This document shows, piece after piece, positions 8,867 through 18,610 of a stretch of 64,000 nucleotides of DNA. How positions within the stretch are numbered: the stretch's first letter is position 1; each line of letters begins with the position of its first letter. The DNA is from CAVXWV01 sp963695415. GTDB lineage: Bacteria > Chloroflexota > Anaerolineae > Anaerolineales > UBA4823. The position numbers and the translations under genes are program-made. The notes under the pieces were generated by a model. It had not been told where the DNA came from and did not search any database. It saw nothing but the letters and a program-made list of their open reading frames with translations. Location of the stretch: assembly GCA_963695415.1 (NCBI GenBank), contig CAVOGL010000008.1, forward strand, positions 496,001 through 560,000, in the 5' to 3' direction.

Positions 8867-9298
8867 ATGACCCTGTCCCCAAAAAACCGCTCCCGCGTGC
8901 GCTCTTTGCTGATCGTTATTATCCTGGCGTCGATCCCTTGTTACGCGCTGGGCTTCATCGCGATTTACATCTATAACCAGCAAACTGAAGCTTCAGCGCG
9001 TGCTACCCAGGCGGCAGAAACGGCTTTTGTGACGGATACACCTACATTTACCGCCTCGCCAACGATAACAAACTCGCCCACCACGACAAACATTCCTCCC
9101 ACTCCTGAGCCATCAATGACTGCTTCAGCAACCCCCACTTTTACGGCAACTGCCACAAACACTCCAACCCCAACAGCAACAGCCACCGTGCTGATCCCTA
9201 CGGACACACTCCCACCAACGGACACCCCCATTCCACCAACTGAAACGCCAGCTCCAGCAACCGACACACCTGCCCCCACAGACACACAGGCACCCTAG
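8867..9298 (+). CDS. Membrane-anchored Thr/Pro-rich protein
   Basis: 143 residues. After a short basic N-terminus (SPKNRSRVR) there is one membrane segment (about residues 14-36, SLLIVIILASIPCYALGFIAIYI). The remainder is an extended tail of Thr, Pro, Ala and Ser (PTPTATAT, PPTDTPIPPTETPAPATDT) running to the C-terminus. There is no recognisable domain. Such tails are common in Chloroflexota surface proteins, where they usually act as wall-spanning spacers. Here nothing follows the spacer, so either the protein is only a stalk or a downstream domain has been lost. Function unknown. Confidence 0.7.
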   Translation: MTLSPKNRSRVRSLLIVIILASIPCYALGFIAIYIYNQQTEASARATQAAETAFVTDTPTFTASPTITNSPTTTNIPPTPEPSMTASATPTFTATATNTPTPTATATVLIPTDTLPPTDTPIPPTETPAPATDTPAPTDTQAP

Positions 9299-9430
9299 CC
9301 GGGGAAAATGTGCCCGTTTTCTCTTCGCCGATAAGCGCAAATCCACCCAAAACTCAGCTATAATACTTCGTGGATAAAGCATTCAGCCGACTCCTCCTAA
9401 AATCCATTCGTCGAAAACACCTGACAACTT

Positions 9431-10501
9431 ATGCCCAACATCAAACAATTTTTAACTGAACTCATCCAACAACCCGGGCTTGCCGGGCAAGAGACGCCTG
9501 TGCGCAAGATCATCGAGGAAACCTGGGCTCCGCTTGTGGACGAAATTTCGATCAGCAAGCTGGGCAGCCTGCACGCCTTGAAACGGGGCAATATGCCCGG
9601 ACCCGAAACAGGTAAACGACCTTGCATCCTGTTTGCAGCGCACATGGATGCGATTGGTCTGATGGCTGCGGGTTTTTCTGGCAGCCTGCTGCGCCTGAGC
9701 GAGATCGGCGGGTTAGATCCCAGGGTGCTGCCGGGGCAGCTGGTGACAGTACACGGGCGTGTCGATATACCCGGGACCGTGGTCCAACCGGCATCGTTCC
9801 TGCTCCCAGCGGACAGCGGTGACGGGGTTGTGGACCTGGAACACCTGCTGGTGGACACCGGTTTGAAGGAAGCTGAAATCAAGGAAAAGGTGCGTGCCGG
9901 CGACCTGATTTCCTTTGCGCAGGAACCGATCGACTTTGGTGAAGATTACCTGGCAGGGCATACCCTCGATAACCGGTCTTCGGTGGCGGCGATCACCGTC
10001 CTGTTGGAGGCATTACAGGGCAGGTTGTGCAGCTGGGATGTCTGGGCGGTCGCCACGGTGCAGGAAGAGGTCGGGTTGATCGGCGCGATCACGTCAGCTT
10101 TCCACCTGCAGCCAGACCTGGCAGTGGCGATTGATGTGACCTTTGCTTCAGGACCCGGAAGCTCAGAATCGGAGACTTATCCATTTGGCAAGGGAGTTGC
10201 CCTGGGCTGGGGACCCAATATCCACCCCGGACTGTTCCAGGCTTTCAAAACCACCGCTGAAAAACAAGAACTTCCCTACTTCCTGGAACCGCTGCCGAGG
10301 CATTCCGGAACGGATGCCTTTGGGATGCAGGTGGCTGCAGGTGGTGTCCCGACCATGGTGGTGAGCATACCTTTACGCTACATGCACACACCCGTGGAAA
10401 TGGTATCGATGAAGGACATCCTGCGCACCGGGAGATTGTGTGCGGAATTTACTGCCCAACTGACACCTGAATTCATGGACACGCTTACCTGGGACGACTA
10501 A
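9431..10501 (+). CDS. M42 family aminopeptidase (first of three)
   Basis: Di-zinc aminopeptidase of the M42 family (PepA/FrvX/TET type), which forms large tetrahedral cytoplasmic particles that trim peptides released by proteases. Metal and catalytic motifs are in order: FAAHMDAIGLMA (His ligand), HTLDNRSSVAAI (bridging Asp), VQEEVGLIGA (catalytic and ligand Glu), AIDVTFA (Asp) and HSGTDAFGMQ. 356 residues is typical. It is the most divergent of three consecutive M42 genes and is followed 20 bases later by the second. The initiating ATG at 9431 lacks a strong ribosome-binding site. Confidence 0.9.
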   Translation: MPNIKQFLTELIQQPGLAGQETPVRKIIEETWAPLVDEISISKLGSLHALKRGNMPGPETGKRPCILFAAHMDAIGLMAAGFSGSLLRLSEIGGLDPRVLPGQLVTVHGRVDIPGTVVQPASFLLPADSGDGVVDLEHLLVDTGLKEAEIKEKVRAGDLISFAQEPIDFGEDYLAGHTLDNRSSVAAITVLLEALQGRLCSWDVWAVATVQEEVGLIGAITSAFHLQPDLAVAIDVTFASGPGSSESETYPFGKGVALGWGPNIHPGLFQAFKTTAEKQELPYFLEPLPRHSGTDAFGMQVAAGGVPTMVVSIPLRYMHTPVEMVSMKDILRTGRLCAEFTAQLTPEFMDTLTWDD

Positions 10502-10521
10502 GTCCTGGCAGGACTGACGAG

Positions 10522-11640
10522 ATGGATAACCCAATGACGACAACGATCACCGATGAGCAAATGAAATTACTGGAACAGCTTTGCCATGCCAATGCAGTAT
10601 CAGGCGCAGAAGGCGAAGTGCGCAAAATTGTGCTGGATGAACTGCGCGAAAAAGTGCTGGAGGCTGGCGGGAGCGTTAAAGTGGATGCTCTCGGGAACGT
10701 GCTGGTCACACAGCCACCGGCTGCTGCTGCCAAGAGTACCAATGCCCCGATGCGCGTGATGGTCGCGGCGCACATGGATGAAGTCGGCATGATGATCACC
10801 AACAAAGACGGGGACGGGTTATTCCGTTTTGATACCGTGGGAGGGATCGACCCGAGACTGCTGGCAGGCAAACACGTCAGGATCGGCAAGGAACACCATC
10901 ACGGGATCATCGGCGCCAAACCCATCCACCTGACGACAAGGGACGAACTAAGAAACAAAATCTCTCTCAATTCGATGCGTATCGACATCGGACCTAACAA
11001 CGGCGATAAAGTCAAAATCGGCGACCGCGCCGCATTTGCCACGAAGTTCCAGGTCATCGAAAGTGATGACCCCAACCATTCTATTATCATGGCAAAAGCT
11101 TTGGACGACCGGTTGGGGGTAGCCGCGCTGGTGGAACTGGTGAAGCACCCGCCAGAGGGGATCGAGTTATTGGCAGCCTTCACGGTGCAGGAAGAAGTTG
11201 GCTTACGCGGGGCTCAGGCGGCGGCGTATTCATTGGAACCGCAAGCTGCCGTCGTCCTCGACTGCACCCCGGCAGTAGACCTGCCCGCCTGGGACGGGGA
11301 GGAAAACGAACGCTATAACACGCGGCTGGGTGAGGGACCTGCCATCTATATTGCCGACCGGGCGACGATCTCCGACCCGCGCCTCGTGCGCCACTTCATC
11401 GATTGTGCGCAAACATCGGGAATCCCATTCCAGCTTCGCCAACCCGGAGGCGGGGGGACTGACGCAGGAGCTATCCACAAGCAAAGATCAGGCATACCCA
11501 GCATATCCATCTCTGTGCCCGGCAGGCACCTGCATACACCCGCGAGCATCGTACGGGTATCCGATTGGGCAAACACGCTTGCCCTGGTGAAAACTGCACT
11601 GAACAAGCTGAGACCTGACATCCTGGAAGGCGTGCGCTGA
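10522..11640 (+). CDS. M42 family aminopeptidase (second of three)
   Basis: Second M42 metallopeptidase of the tandem set, 372 residues. Motifs: AAHMDEVGMMI, KALDDRLGVAALVE, VQEEVGLRGAQAAA, VLDCTPAVD and GGGGTDAGAIHK. Compared with the neighbours it has a small insert after VLDCTPAVDLPAWDGEENERYN. The start at 10522 lies 20 bases after the first M42 gene, so the genes are probably one transcript. M42 enzymes can assemble as hetero-oligomers of differing specificity, so three paralogs could build one mixed particle; that is inference. Confidence 0.9.
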   Translation: MDNPMTTTITDEQMKLLEQLCHANAVSGAEGEVRKIVLDELREKVLEAGGSVKVDALGNVLVTQPPAAAAKSTNAPMRVMVAAHMDEVGMMITNKDGDGLFRFDTVGGIDPRLLAGKHVRIGKEHHHGIIGAKPIHLTTRDELRNKISLNSMRIDIGPNNGDKVKIGDRAAFATKFQVIESDDPNHSIIMAKALDDRLGVAALVELVKHPPEGIELLAAFTVQEEVGLRGAQAAAYSLEPQAAVVLDCTPAVDLPAWDGEENERYNTRLGEGPAIYIADRATISDPRLVRHFIDCAQTSGIPFQLRQPGGGGTDAGAIHKQRSGIPSISISVPGRHLHTPASIVRVSDWANTLALVKTALNKLRPDILEGVR

Positions 11641-11737
11641 CATCGGAACCCGATCTTATATTCACAAGCATCCGGCTGGGATATTGATGGGAATTTTCAA
11701 AGAGAACGGACAACAAACTTTTTCAGGAGGACACTGA

Positions 11738-12757
11738 ATGAAGTCATTGATCAAGAAGCTGGTTGAATCTGCTGCCCCAACGGGGTATGAAGCTGCTGTG
11801 CGGGAGATCATCCATGACGAAGCCGTGGGTCTTGCGGATTCGGTGAGCGTGGATAACATGGGGAACCTGATTGCGCATAAAGCCTCAGCAGGCGGGAATG
11901 CAGGCTTACGCATCATGCTTTCAGCTCACATGGATGAAATCGGTCTGATCGCCTCGCACATCGATGAAAACGGCTTTGTACGCTTCCAATCATTGGGCGG
12001 CGTCAACCCGATGACGTGCGTAGGAGGACGAGTGCGGTTCCTGAACGGCGCGCAGGGCGTGATGGGTGTGGAAAGATTGGACAGCCCTCAGCGCCAACTC
12101 AGCCTGGAACGGTTGTACATCGACGTGGGCGCGGTAAATAAGCAGGACTGCCCGGTGAGGGTGGGAGATACTGCCGTTTTCGATAGACCCTTTCTAGACC
12201 TGGGCAAACGCCTGGTGTCGAAAGCCATGGATGACCGCATCGGCGCTGCGGTGCTGCTGGAAACAATGCGCCAGCTCGCCGCCGGTAAAACCACTTCACC
12301 TCACGAGTTGTTCTTCGTCTTCAGCACCCAGGAGGAAGTGGGGCTGCGCGGGGCAACCACGGCGGCTTATGGCATCGATCCCGATGTGGGCATTGCCCTC
12401 GATGTAACCCGGTCTGGCGATACGCCTAAAGGGATCACGATGGAAGTCAGCCTGGGAAAAGGTCCGGCGATCAAGGTGAGGGATGGCGGGATGCTGGCAG
12501 ACCCGCGCATCGTGCGCTGGATGGCGAACAGCGCTGAGAATGCGGGCATCCCCTACCAGTACGAAGTTTTGGAAGGGGGGACCACCGATGCCAAGGCGAT
12601 GCAGATCTCACGCGCAGGAGTGCCTGCCGGTTGTTTGTCGATCCCCACACGCTACATCCACTCGCCTTCTGAAATGGTGGATTACGATGACGTGGTCAAT
12701 TCGGTACATTTATTGGTGGAGATGTTGAGCAAACCGGTGGACTTAGGCTCGTTGTAA
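11738..12757 (+). CDS. M42 family aminopeptidase (third of three)
   Basis: Third M42 metallopeptidase, 339 residues. Motifs: SAHMDEIGLIA, KAMDDRIGAAVLLE, TQEEVGLRGATTAA, ALDVTRSGD and GGTTDAKAMQ. A clear AGGAGG precedes the ATG at 11738. The stop TAA (12755-12757) overlaps the ATG of the following binding-protein gene by one base, indicating translational coupling between peptide trimming and that transporter component. Confidence 0.92.
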   Translation: MKSLIKKLVESAAPTGYEAAVREIIHDEAVGLADSVSVDNMGNLIAHKASAGGNAGLRIMLSAHMDEIGLIASHIDENGFVRFQSLGGVNPMTCVGGRVRFLNGAQGVMGVERLDSPQRQLSLERLYIDVGAVNKQDCPVRVGDTAVFDRPFLDLGKRLVSKAMDDRIGAAVLLETMRQLAAGKTTSPHELFFVFSTQEEVGLRGATTAAYGIDPDVGIALDVTRSGDTPKGITMEVSLGKGPAIKVRDGGMLADPRIVRWMANSAENAGIPYQYEVLEGGTTDAKAMQISRAGVPAGCLSIPTRYIHSPSEMVDYDDVVNSVHLLVEMLSKPVDLGSL

Positions 12758-14091
12758 TGTCTTTCCGCTGGCGGTTGTGCGCCCTGGTTATTTTGCTGCT
12801 CATGGCGGCAGGATGCGACACGATCCTGCCGGATGGGCTATCTTCCATTGACGGATCGGCTCCGACCAGCGATGGTTCGTCTCCCAAATCGACCGCCACA
12901 GCGGAGCCAACACCCACATCCCCTCCTGCTCAATCTCAGCCAGACAATGGCGCTGAGCGCATAAAAATCTGGCTGCCGCCCCAGTTCGATCCTGATGCGA
13001 ATACTGCCGCTGGCAACCTGCTCAAATCACGCCTGGAGCAGTTCAGCCAGCAAAACGACGACGTGGTCATAGAGGTGCGCGTCAAAGAGGTCGAAGGGAG
13101 TGGGGGCATCCTCGACACCCTGATCACAGCTTCGGCTGCGGCGAAATCTGCTTTGCCAGACCTTGTTATCCTGCCGCACGAACACCTGGAATCTGCCGTC
13201 AATGCAGGCACGCTTTTGCCCTATGATAACCTTTCGACGAGCCTGGATTCTACAGATTGGTTCAACTTTGCCCGCGAAATGGCGTACAACCAGGAACAAA
13301 TCTACGGGCTTCCTTTCGCTGCAGACGCGCAGGTGCAGGTTTTTCTACCCGCAACCGTTCCAAGCCCGATCTCCGATGCTGCCGGCGCGCTGGAAAGCCT
13401 GAGCCCGTTGATTTTCCAGGCAGGCGACCCCATCGCCCTGTATACCCTGGCGCTGTACCAGGCAAACGGGGGAAGTGTCCTGGATGAAAATAACCAACCC
13501 GCTCTTGATAGTGGACTATTGGCTGAGGTACTCACTTTCTACCAACAGTGCAATGAAAGCGGTGTGATGCCCCAATGGATAACCGGATACGAACGTGATG
13601 AACAATCCTGGGGAGCTTTCAAGGAAAGGCGCGGTGACCAGGTTGTCACCTGGTTGTCTCGATATCTGAGGGATGGAGACGGCTCAATGAGCCTGGCGCA
13701 AATCCCAACCCTGAATGGGACGCCATTTGCACTTGCGTCGGGATGGGTTTGGGCATTAACCTCCCCAGAACCGGAGAAACACCCAACCAGCGTGCAACTG
13801 GCAGAATTCCTGACCGAAAGCAGTTTCCTGGCAGAATGGACGGCTGCGATGGACAGGCTGCCTCCACGCCCAAGCTCGTTACAAGGCTGGACAGAGCATA
13901 TCCGGGAAGCGATCAACACCCCCGGGCTTCTACAGGAAGTGGATACACTGGCGCAATCCCTGCACCCTTTTCCAGGCGCTGACCTGTTGAACAGCATTGG
14001 CGGGGCGTTAGGACAGGCAACGGTTGACGTACTCAAAGGGTCAGCCGATGCGGATGAAGCTGCCCTCGAGGCGGCTTCGACGGTTAAATAA
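12757..14091 (+). CDS. Extracellular solute-binding lipoprotein (sugar-type SBP fold)
   Basis: 444 residues with a lipoprotein signal peptide (basic RWR, then LCALVILLLMAAGC with the lipidated Cys at about 20), a Ser/Thr/Pro-rich spacer and a family-1 extracellular binding fold (IKIWLPPQFD, KSRLEQFSQQNDDVVIEV, DLVILPHEHLE, YGLPFAADAQVQVF). The fold is the one used for sugars and, in some members, oligopeptides. No permease or ATPase lies beside it; it overlaps the last M42 peptidase gene by one base and is followed by a wall hydrolase. An orphan binding protein linked to peptidases may deliver peptides, but the sequence does not show the ligand. Confidence 0.78.
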   Translation: MSFRWRLCALVILLLMAAGCDTILPDGLSSIDGSAPTSDGSSPKSTATAEPTPTSPPAQSQPDNGAERIKIWLPPQFDPDANTAAGNLLKSRLEQFSQQNDDVVIEVRVKEVEGSGGILDTLITASAAAKSALPDLVILPHEHLESAVNAGTLLPYDNLSTSLDSTDWFNFAREMAYNQEQIYGLPFAADAQVQVFLPATVPSPISDAAGALESLSPLIFQAGDPIALYTLALYQANGGSVLDENNQPALDSGLLAEVLTFYQQCNESGVMPQWITGYERDEQSWGAFKERRGDQVVTWLSRYLRDGDGSMSLAQIPTLNGTPFALASGWVWALTSPEPEKHPTSVQLAEFLTESSFLAEWTAAMDRLPPRPSSLQGWTEHIREAINTPGLLQEVDTLAQSLHPFPGADLLNSIGGALGQATVDVLKGSADADEAALEAASTVK

Positions 14092-14165
14092 TAAGCTTTT
14101 GGTGCAGATTGACTGAATTGACGGATATTCGAGGCGATGTTATCATTTTTGTGGAAACATGATTA

Positions 14166-15476
14166 ATGCCTGAAGAAAAAGACAGCGGCAGGAACCAGCA
14201 AGAAGGTGTTCGTGCTGCTGAAAATGTTGGTGGAGAGAATCCGCCCGAAGTTACTGCGCAGATATTCGACGCTGTGCCCTCGGAGCATATAGAAAGCGAT
14301 GAAAACACTCCAAGCCGCTGGATGCGGTTCTGGGAGTGGGTTTCATTTGCGGGGCTTGGGGAATTTACCTTCCGGGTTGGCGCCCATACACTGCTGATCG
14401 CATTCGTGTTGATCGTCGCCCTGGGGCTGCGTGAATATTACAAACTGAACCGCAGCCTGGGGGGTCCCAACCAGCTTGGCTTGTCCAGTGAGGCTGCAAA
14501 AGCGGCACAGCCTACGCCAACACCCACCGAAATCCCCGTATCCCTTCCTGAAATCATGAACACACTGCCTGACGAAAGCCAGGAGGACGCATACACGGGG
14601 GTAGCACGACTGGTAGAACTGCATACCGAGATACCATCGAGACCGCGCAGAAGTGTAGATGTCTACAAGGTGCTGGCAGGGGATACCCTGTTTGGCATTG
14701 CCGAGAAATTCGGGCTTAAGCCTGAGACACTGCTGTGGGGTAACCAGGTCACCCTGGGCGATAACCCGCACAACCTGCGACCGGGACAGGAATTGAACAT
14801 CCTGCCTGTGGACGGCACTTACCACCGCTGGTCTGAGGGTGACGGCTTGAATGGGGTGGCTGACTTCTTCGGGGTTACGCCTGAGGATATCATCGCCTTC
14901 GCAGGAAACGGATTGGATGAGGAGACTATCGGCGATTGGGCAAACCCAAACATCGAAGCCGGCACCTGGCTGGTGATCCCAGGCGGGAAGCGGTCGTTCG
15001 TAAGCTGGAGCCTCCCACCGGGCGGAATCCCGCGTGATAACCCCAGTGTGGCACAAGGATTTGGCACGGGTGTTTGCGCTTCCAAAGCGGAGGGTGCGGT
15101 CGGGGGTGGTGTTTTCGTCTGGCCAGCGCCAAACCACCGTATCACCGGCTTCGACTGGTCACCCGACACCAACCACTCCGGCGTTGATATCGACGGTGAC
15201 TCAGGTCAGCCGGTGTATGCAGCTGACAACGGGGTGATCGTTTATGCGGGTTGGAACAACTGGGGTTACGGGAATGTTGTCGTCGTCAACCACGGTAATG
15301 GCTGGCAGACGCTATACGCTCACCTTGACACGGTCACCGTAGGGTGCGGGGAAAGCGCCTTCCAGGGAGGCATGATCGGCACTATCGGCAGCACGGGAAA
15401 CTCGACCGGACCTCACCTGCATTTCGAAATGATGTACAACGGCGTCAAGGTCAATCCAAACGATTACCTGCCGTAA
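14166..15476 (+). CDS. Membrane-anchored LysM and M23 peptidase
   Basis: Peptidoglycan endopeptidase. A cytoplasmic N-terminus (1-71) is followed by one membrane segment (about 72-88) and a Thr/Pro spacer near 115-125. A LysM domain lies at about 164-214 (YKVLAGDTLFGIAEKFGLKPETLLWGN). A second, weaker LysM-like repeat lies at about 220-272, and the M23/LytM domain covers about 320-436. Zinc ligands are visible in HSGVDIDGD (His337, Asp341) and HLHFE (His419). An uncharged match to the second His of the family is AHLDTV (His386). Such proteins cut peptide cross-links during wall growth or division, or act as activators. 74 bases separate it from the upstream SBP gene. Confidence 0.9.
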   Translation: MPEEKDSGRNQQEGVRAAENVGGENPPEVTAQIFDAVPSEHIESDENTPSRWMRFWEWVSFAGLGEFTFRVGAHTLLIAFVLIVALGLREYYKLNRSLGGPNQLGLSSEAAKAAQPTPTPTEIPVSLPEIMNTLPDESQEDAYTGVARLVELHTEIPSRPRRSVDVYKVLAGDTLFGIAEKFGLKPETLLWGNQVTLGDNPHNLRPGQELNILPVDGTYHRWSEGDGLNGVADFFGVTPEDIIAFAGNGLDEETIGDWANPNIEAGTWLVIPGGKRSFVSWSLPPGGIPRDNPSVAQGFGTGVCASKAEGAVGGGVFVWPAPNHRITGFDWSPDTNHSGVDIDGDSGQPVYAADNGVIVYAGWNNWGYGNVVVVNHGNGWQTLYAHLDTVTVGCGESAFQGGMIGTIGSTGNSTGPHLHFEMMYNGVKVNPNDYLP

Positions 15477-15487
15477 GCCCAAAAAAA

Positions 15488-16789
15488 TTACAGCGGTACT
15501 GCGAGGAAAGGCACCAACATCTCTTCGGGGTGCAGACCACCATGACGACCAATGAGATGGTTGTCGATGCTGCCCCACCATAAATAGGCGCGGTCGCGCG
15601 CCAGAAGAATCTTATCCCCGATGCGGTCCAGGAGCGCGGGATGAGGTTCACCGGGTCCGAACAATCCCTGATCAAGCGCATACGCTGGATCGAGCTGGAC
15701 AAACTGGTTGACCCAGGTGCGGTCAATGTATTCACCCACTGCCTCCATTTGACCGGGACGGATGTACAGAAAAGTCAGGCGGTTCTCACCGGTCGGCTGG
15801 ATGTGCAGCCGGCGCCACAATGAGGGGTGATTCTGCACCTGGTAATGGTCATCCTTCTGGGTAGCGATCTGACCGTGGTCTGCGGTTAACAACAAGAGGG
15901 TGCTCCGGCGTGCCTGCTTGCTGAGCCTGGAAAGAAACAGGCGCTCGAAAGCACGGCTGAAGCTGGCAAACTCATCCAGCGTGCGTTCATCGTCCGGACC
16001 ATAACGGTGCCCAAAGGTGTCAAACTGAGACCAGTAGACATACGCATAAGTCTTCTGGTGTATGCGGCTTTCGAGCACCTCACGCAGGTTGACCCATAAG
16101 TCTGAAGCGCTGTGGAAACCAGATTTGGAAGTTGTGTTAACTTGCTTGAAGAACATTTGGGATAAGCCCGACCTGAGAATCGAGCGGTGCTGGAACGCAA
16201 ACACCGGCACACCGTTGGCGGCAAGATGCTCGCCCATGGTGGGGAAGGGAAGATATTTCTGGGGATCAAATCCCGCTTTAGACAACGTGCCGACATCGTC
16301 TCTAAAGTTCATCGGCGCGTGCAAAATCGTGTTTGCGACAACACCGTACTCTTTCATCCACATCTCGTACCCGGTGATGGCATGTTCCGTTGGGCTGCGC
16401 CCTGTCCAAAATGTGGTCAGGGCAGCGGAGGTGGTGCTTGGGGTGATCGATGTCAGCGGAGCGAACAGCCCCTGGTCTGCCAGGCTGCGCCAGACAGGAA
16501 GAACGCCGTCGCCCATCAGGCGCTGGAAGCGGTGCAGCGCCAAGGCGTCCACGACGACCAATATCACATGCTGAAAATTTCCCATGTCCAACAAGGGTTG
16601 GAGAATTTCGTCTGCCAGGGGACGAGCAGAAATGCATGGCACATCCAACAAGGCACAGATGCTGTCAGGGATGTTTAAGATAGAACCACCGTCATAATGA
16701 GGCAGTATAAAACCATCGCGGATGCCAAGACCAGCCAGCCGGTGGGTGCGCAGCTTATTTAACTGTCTGTCAAAATCAAACACGCGCAA
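15488..16789 (-). CDS. Alkaline phosphatase superfamily phosphodiesterase/pyrophosphatase
   Basis: 433 residues of the type I phosphodiesterase/nucleotide pyrophosphatase branch. Visible motifs are HVILVVVDALALHRF (metal Asp), TPSTTSAALTTFWTG (nucleophile Thr region), WSQFDTFGHRYGPDD (metal Asp and His) and LLTADHGQI (Asp-His pair). There is no signal peptide, so it acts in the cytoplasm on imported or internal phosphate esters or phosphonates. It is the last gene of the six-gene transporter operon, starting 2 bases after the end of the phnE-like gene. That position argues it processes the imported ligand. Exact substrate unknown. Confidence 0.82.
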   Translation of the reverse strand: MRVFDFDRQLNKLRTHRLAGLGIRDGFILPHYDGGSILNIPDSICALLDVPCISARPLADEILQPLLDMGNFQHVILVVVDALALHRFQRLMGDGVLPVWRSLADQGLFAPLTSITPSTTSAALTTFWTGRSPTEHAITGYEMWMKEYGVVANTILHAPMNFRDDVGTLSKAGFDPQKYLPFPTMGEHLAANGVPVFAFQHRSILRSGLSQMFFKQVNTTSKSGFHSASDLWVNLREVLESRIHQKTYAYVYWSQFDTFGHRYGPDDERTLDEFASFSRAFERLFLSRLSKQARRSTLLLLTADHGQIATQKDDHYQVQNHPSLWRRLHIQPTGENRLTFLYIRPGQMEAVGEYIDRTWVNQFVQLDPAYALDQGLFGPGEPHPALLDRIGDKILLARDRAYLWWGSIDNHLIGRHGGLHPEEMLVPFLAVPL

Positions 16790-16791
16790 AC

Positions 16792-18607
16792 TCAGACGAT
16801 CTTGTTACGCAAGTATGCGCTGAAATAATCCATCAGGGCTACAACGATGGCGATGGCAAACATCTGCATGCTGGCAGCACGGTAGTTGAGCAGGTTGATG
16901 TTCTGGAAGAGCAGCAACCCGATCCCACCCCCACCGGCAAACCCGATGATGGTGGACATGCGCACATTGATGTCCCAACGGTAAATCGTAAAGGACAAAT
17001 AGGGAGGCACGATCTGGGGGATGACGGCGTAGATGATCGTCTGGATGCGTGTTGCCCCCGTTGCTTTGACGGCTTCCAGAGGTCCCGGCAGGATGCTCTC
17101 AACCTGTTCGGAATAGAGCTTTGCCAGGGCGGCGATGGTGTGCAGTGTCAGCGCAAGGACACCGGCAAAAGGTCCAATGCCGACCCAAACGACGAAAATG
17201 ATCACCCAGATCAAGGCTTCAATGGCGCGTAAGACATTCAGCACGGTGCGAGTGACGGTGTAGATGACGATGCCGACCGGTATCAGATCCTGCTTACGGG
17301 TCAGGAAAGCGGTAATAATGCCCAAAACTGCACCGACAGCGGCAGCCCAGGCATACACTTTGGGCAGGTTTCCAAACTGGTAAAACCAGTTCAAACCCAT
17401 CATGACCAGGAGCGCCAGGAAACCGCCGGCGATGGCACCCAGGAGGCTGTTAACCAGCAGCCTGCCAGAAACAGGCACTTTTAGATACAGCAGTCTGCCA
17501 AAGCGCGAAAGCACACTGCTGACAACCCCTCCTCCTGCCATTGCGGCGATGACCACAAGGATCAGGTTGAGGATCTCTCCCACATTCTTGACGAACGTGC
17601 CCAAGAAGTCAAAGGCACCCAGAAGGGATTCAAGCACGATGCCCAGGTGAATGACCAGTTCTGTGACCAGGTACAGGAAAAAGATGCTGAATCAAAAATG
17701 CGATGATCAATACCACAACGCGGCTCAAGCGCACCCAGATGGATGGTCTGTGGATTTCTTCCTGCGGCAGCGCCCATCGAACCATTAAAAAGGCTGCTGC
17801 CCCGCTCACAATGATCCCCAGAATAATGAACCAGGGATTCACCAAGATAGGCTCGATCTGAGAACGGATCCAATTGGCAACCAGTGCACCCAGGGCGATG
17901 CCCACAGGCCAACCGATGATGGATAAAGCCAGGCTGCTCATGGGATTCTTGATGTCTTCCATCAGGTTTTTGGCAGCGAAGAAACTGATCGGTATAGCCA
18001 GGATGATGCCAAAAGCGGTTGCGAGCAATGCAAGGAAGACCGTCTCAATAATTTTGTCCCAGGTGTCATAAGCCGATTGGGTCAGGCGCGGGGATCCAAT
18101 GTTTACACGGGTGGTGGCACGAATGGTTTGCTGTTCTTCATTCGGGCGCGGGGGAAGGCGCGATTCAACGATGAAATAACCATCGGCGTCCGATTGATAT
18201 TTACCCAGATTTAATTTAACGCCGGTGGGCGGAATGAAAGCAATAGGACCGCTAGAATTGGGGAGGAAATTGAAACCTTCGATCGTGATCGTGGTGCGAG
18301 GGTCTGCACAGGGCGGTGTCAGGATCATATAGGCGGAGCTGGTGTCCTCCACAGCAGGGGCTTCCGCCCCAGGCTGGCAGGGCACATAAATGGCTACTTC
18401 AACTTCAGTCTCGGTCTGCTCATATTCAACCAGATCAGGGCGGGCGATGGCGCGAAGGACACGCTGGAGGCTTGCCTGGCGAGTTTCTGAGTTGATCTCG
18501 TCAAAACTCACTTCGGTTACCTGAAAGCCATAGGCAAAAACAAGGATTGTAAAAACCACCAGAACGGCGGTCAGGATGGAGCGAAGCAAAGATGGCTTTT
18601 TGGTCAT
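16792..18607 (-). CDS. phnE: Long PhnE-type ABC permease (frameshift in sequence)
   Basis: Permease of a phosphonate/phosphate-ester ABC importer. The N-terminus has one membrane segment (SILTAVLVVFTILVFAYGF) and then a ~150-residue soluble region, predicted outside. The PhnE core starts at WDKIIETVFLALLATAFGIILAIPISFFAAKNL and ends with AVKATGATRIQTIIYAVIPQ, YRWDINVRMSTIIGFAGGGG and AYLRNKIV. The two halves are in different frames: near 17687 AFLI is followed by a false QHLFPVPG, while the other frame gives IFFLYLVTELVIHLG. Removing one base joins them. At about 605 residues it is twice the usual PhnE length because of the outer domain and extra central membrane segments. Two separate permeases are less likely, since each half lacks part of the conserved core. 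Confidence 0.82.
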
Positions 18608-18610
18608 TTT

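Noticed and set aside
8971..9285. Minus-strand valine/glycine-rich ORF opposite the Thr/Pro-rich gene
   Set aside because: It is the reverse-complement shadow of ACN repeats encoding Thr; the plus-strand protein has a membrane segment and a sensible start.
16792..18607. Two separate PhnE permeases
   Set aside because: The first half has the start of the PhnE core and the second half the end; neither has a full core, and one extra base near 17687 explains the split.
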